The position numbers and the translations under genes are program-made. DNA of 6,728 nt, from the NCBI RefSeq assembly GCF_042408365.1, contig NZ_JBHOQJ010000188.1, positions 1-6,728 of the forward strand, given 5' to 3'. Under the pieces are notes generated by a model that was not told the origin of the DNA, ran no database searches, and saw only the letters and a program-made list of their open reading frames with translations. Positions 5,225-6,728 of the stretch are shown in pieces. This stretch comes from Thermoflexus sp042408365. Its GTDB lineage: Bacteria > Chloroflexota > Anaerolineae > Thermoflexales > Thermoflexaceae. Each line of letters begins with the position of its first letter. Position 1 is the stretch's first letter.

Positions 5225-6015
5225 TTCATCCAGCCTCGCTGCCGGGCGACCTCGTAGAGCAGGAGGGCTCCCGCCACCGCGACGTTCAGGGATTCCATCC
5301 CCCGGGCCATCGGAATCCGCACGGCGCGGTGGGGCAGGCGCTGCGCCTCCGGCCCAGGGCCGGAGGCTTCACCTCCCAAGATCAGGGTCACGGGCTCCCG
5401 CCAGTTCACCTCAAAATAGACGTGTTCGCCCCCGGGCGTTGCCAGCCAGACTGTTGTGCTCCCGAGAAGCGAAGGGATCTCCGCCCAGGAGGCGATGCGC
5501 ACTGGCAGAACGAAATGGGCGCCGGCGGCGGCCCGCACGGCCTTCGGATGCCATGGATCCGCTGTCCCGGGTGGAATGATCGCTCCCTCTGCGCCTGCCG
5601 CGGCCGCGCTGCGCAGCACGGCTCCGACATTCCCCGGCTCCTGAACCCGATCCAACAGGATCAGAAAGGTCGAGGGCTCGGGCCAGGGAAGCTCCGGGAT
5701 CGGCGCCACGGCGATGATCCCCTGAGGGGTCTCCGCCTCGGTGCACAGCTCGAGGATGGCCGGAGTGACCTCATAGCATGGCACGCCCGCCGCCTGAAGC
5801 CGGTCCAGCGTTTCACGGGCACGAGGGGTGGGGTTCGCGTAGAACGCAAAAGCGAGGCGGTAATCGGGATGATGCTGGCTGAAGCGGAGGGCTTCATCAA
5901 TTAAACGGGGGCTTTCCAAGACCATCTGGCGATAGGTCCGACGGGCTTTCCGCTGCTCCAGCAACGCCCGGACTCGTTTGACCTTCTCGTTCGATGGACT
6001 GGTGATCAAGGGCAT
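5221..6015 (-). CDS. SpoU/TrmH-family RNA 2'-O-ribose methyltransferase
   Basis: This enzyme is predicted to methylate the 2'-OH of a ribose in rRNA (or tRNA) using S-adenosylmethionine. It has 264 residues and the two-domain RlmB/TsnR-like layout. The N-terminal substrate-binding part (1-105) opens with ITSPSNEKVKRVRAL and ends at ETPQGIIAV. The SPOUT knot domain carries motif 1 LDRVQEPGNVGAVLRSA (121-137, with N129 and R135), motif 2 LGGEASG (213-219, with E216) and motif 3 IPMARGMESLNVAVA (234-248), all intact. The start at 6015 fits the family N-terminus exactly. There is no Shine-Dalgarno, but a -10-like TATGAT lies just upstream, suggesting a nearly leaderless message. The gene lies downstream of rplT on the same strand, behind a hairpin terminator. 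The exact target nucleotide cannot be told from sequence. Confidence 0.95.
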   Translation of the reverse strand: MPLITSPSNEKVKRVRALLEQRKARRTYRQMVLESPRLIDEALRFSQHHPDYRLAFAFYANPTPRARETLDRLQAAGVPCYEVTPAILELCTEAETPQGIIAVAPIPELPWPEPSTFLILLDRVQEPGNVGAVLRSAAAAGAEGAIIPPGTADPWHPKAVRAAAGAHFVLPVRIASWAEIPSLLGSTTVWLATPGGEHVYFEVNWREPVTLILGGEASGPGPEAQRLPHRAVRIPMARGMESLNVAVAGALLLYEVARQRGWMK

Positions 6016-6026
6016 AGGGGATTCAA

Positions 6027-6032
6027 ATCATA
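6027..6032 (-). promoter_or_regulatory. -10-like element of the methyltransferase gene
   Basis: Read on the - strand, TATGAT matches the -10 consensus at five of six positions and ends 11 bases before the ATG. Transcription would start about five bases before the start codon. This fits the absence of a ribosome binding site. No -35 match is seen at the usual distance, so the call is tentative. Confidence 0.35.
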
Positions 6033-6104
6033 GGAAGGCCGTTGGAGGGAGGCTTCCCGAACCCTGAGCGCCTGAGCGGGATCAATGACCGGGTGGCCCA
6101 TCTA

Positions 6105-6149
6105 CAGGAGATGAGAAGGGCGGGGAAGCCCTTTGTGACCTCCCCGCCC
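6105..6149 (-). terminator. Probable terminator of rplT
   Basis: GGGCGGGGA (6118-6126) and TCCCCGCCC (6141-6149) form a perfect 9-bp stem with a 14-nt loop, 40 bases downstream of the rplT stop on the - strand. Read on that strand the stem is followed by TTCTCATCTCC, a pyrimidine-rich but interrupted U-tract. It would separate rplT transcription from the methyltransferase gene. Confidence 0.5.
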
Positions 6150-6188
6150 GGCCATGCCTCCTGTGCTGGACCCAGCCCCTCAGGGCGA

Positions 6189-6551
6189 TCAGGCGAGCCC
6201 CAGCGCCTGGCGAGCGGTTTCGACGAGCCGGGCGAAGGCGGCGGCGTCCCGCACCGCCAGATCCGCCAGGATCTTACGGTTGACGGCGATCCCAGCGGCC
6301 CGCAGGCCGGCCATGAACCGGCTATAGGAGAGGCCGTTCTGGCGGGCGGCGGCGTTGATCCGCATGATCCAGAGACGCCGGAAATCCCGCTTGCGCTCCC
6401 GCCGGTGTCGATAGGCGTAAGCGAGGGATTTGATCATTGCCTCGTGGGCCCGTCGGTAATGCCGGCTGCGGGACCCCCGCTGGCCTTCAACGATCTTCAG
6501 GACCTTCTTGTGGCGACGGCGGTTGGTGACGCTGCTTTTCACTCGAGTCAT
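6189..6551 (-). CDS. rplT: 50S ribosomal protein L20
   Basis: L20 binds 23S rRNA early in assembly of the large ribosomal subunit. At 120 residues the protein has the usual length, and the very basic N-terminal extension (residues 1-60) is typical. The signatures RRHKKVLK (12-19), RKRDFRRLWIMRINAAARQ (53-71) and NGLSYSRFMAGL (72-83) are diagnostic, followed by VNRKILADLAVRD. The start at ATG 6551 is supported by AGGAG (complement of 6560-6564) eight bases upstream. In many bacteria rplT follows rpmI (L35) in the infC-rpmI-rplT operon. The 177 bases upstream in this window do not encode an L35 C-terminus in any frame. The neighbour downstream is an rRNA-methyltransferase-type gene, in keeping with a translation-related cluster. 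Confidence 0.98.
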   Translation of the reverse strand: MTRVKSSVTNRRRHKKVLKIVEGQRGSRSRHYRRAHEAMIKSLAYAYRHRRERKRDFRRLWIMRINAAARQNGLSYSRFMAGLRAAGIAVNRKILADLAVRDAAAFARLVETARQALGLA

Positions 6552-6728
6552 TGCAACTTCTCCTGACTAATGGAAATTGTCGTGGGTCTGAACGCCCATA
6601 GCGCTTCATCCGCATTTGCTATAGGGATAGTAACTATTCAGCCTGGCTTCATTCGGTTTTGGAGCCCCGCGAAGCGGAGGGGGTGTCCTACCATCTTTAG
6701 GGGCCGAGCCGCGCGCCAAAGACGCGCG
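6552..6728 (-). other. Upstream region of rplT
   Basis: No gene was recognised; all three - strand frames run into stops or give unfamiliar sequence. The stretch holds the Shine-Dalgarno of rplT (6560-6564), a small AT-rich palindrome ATAGT-A-ACTAT (6627-6637), the second repeat copy (6669-6695) and a hairpin at the very edge (CGCGCG 6710-6715 with 6723-6728). No promoter with both hexamers could be assigned. The region may be the leader of rplT or the spacer after an upstream gene outside the window. Confidence 0.5.
6669..6695 (-). repeat. Short dispersed repeat, copy 2
   Basis: Read on the - strand this copy is GATGGTAGG, ACAC, CCCCT, CC, GCTTCGC. It shares 21 bases in order with the copy at 4397-4421 and differs in the four-base centre and by a two-base insertion. 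In this copy GCGG (6674-6677) and CCGC (6667-6670) can form a small GAA-loop hairpin. Confidence 0.45.

Noticed and set aside
5197..5904. + strand frame of 235 codons opposite the methyltransferase
   Set aside because: It is a shadow of the SpoU-family gene, whose three motifs are intact on the - strand.
6042..6566. + strand frame of 174 codons opposite rplT
   Set aside because: It covers rplT in antisense. rplT is certain, and this frame has no family features.

Overview
The window comes from a GC-rich bacterium, most likely a thermophilic member of the Chloroflexota. That placement is inference. It rests on base composition, heavy use of GTG/TTG and GC-ending codons, the look of the L20 protein, and an NMT1/THI5-like solute-binding protein of a type I associate with riboflavin/thiamine-precursor uptake in that phylum. 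No taxonomic marker was searched.

Left part (1-4288, + strand): after a gene-poor edge with a small hairpin and an AT-rich promoter patch, an unusual transcription regulator is encoded. It joins an IclR-type helix-turn-helix and a shortened IclR effector domain to a C-terminal PNPOx-like flavin-binding split barrel. It is followed by an ABC importer of the NitT/TauT/ThiXYZ class: ATPase, permease (ATGA overlap), then a lipoprotein substrate-binding protein. A 17-bp terminator-like hairpin and a structured leader separate the permease from the binding protein. The importer most resembles RibXY/ThiXY systems for riboflavin or the thiamine pyrimidine, and its neighbour carries a flavin-fold domain. 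The main hypothesis is therefore a flavin- or vitamin-sensing regulator controlling its own vitamin uptake system.

Middle (4289-5218): a gap of almost 380 bases holds a short dispersed repeat, a near-consensus promoter (TTTACA-17-TAAAAT) and a leader of about 200 nt with several helices. It precedes a small purine-type phosphoribosyltransferase gene, which ends in a nested inverted repeat shared with the convergent gene.

Right part (5221-6728, - strand): a SpoU/TrmH-type RNA 2'-O-methyltransferase and, upstream of it, rplT (ribosomal protein L20) with a hairpin terminator between them. These are housekeeping translation genes. No mobile element, tRNA, rRNA or CRISPR array was seen. The second copy of the dispersed repeat lies upstream of rplT.
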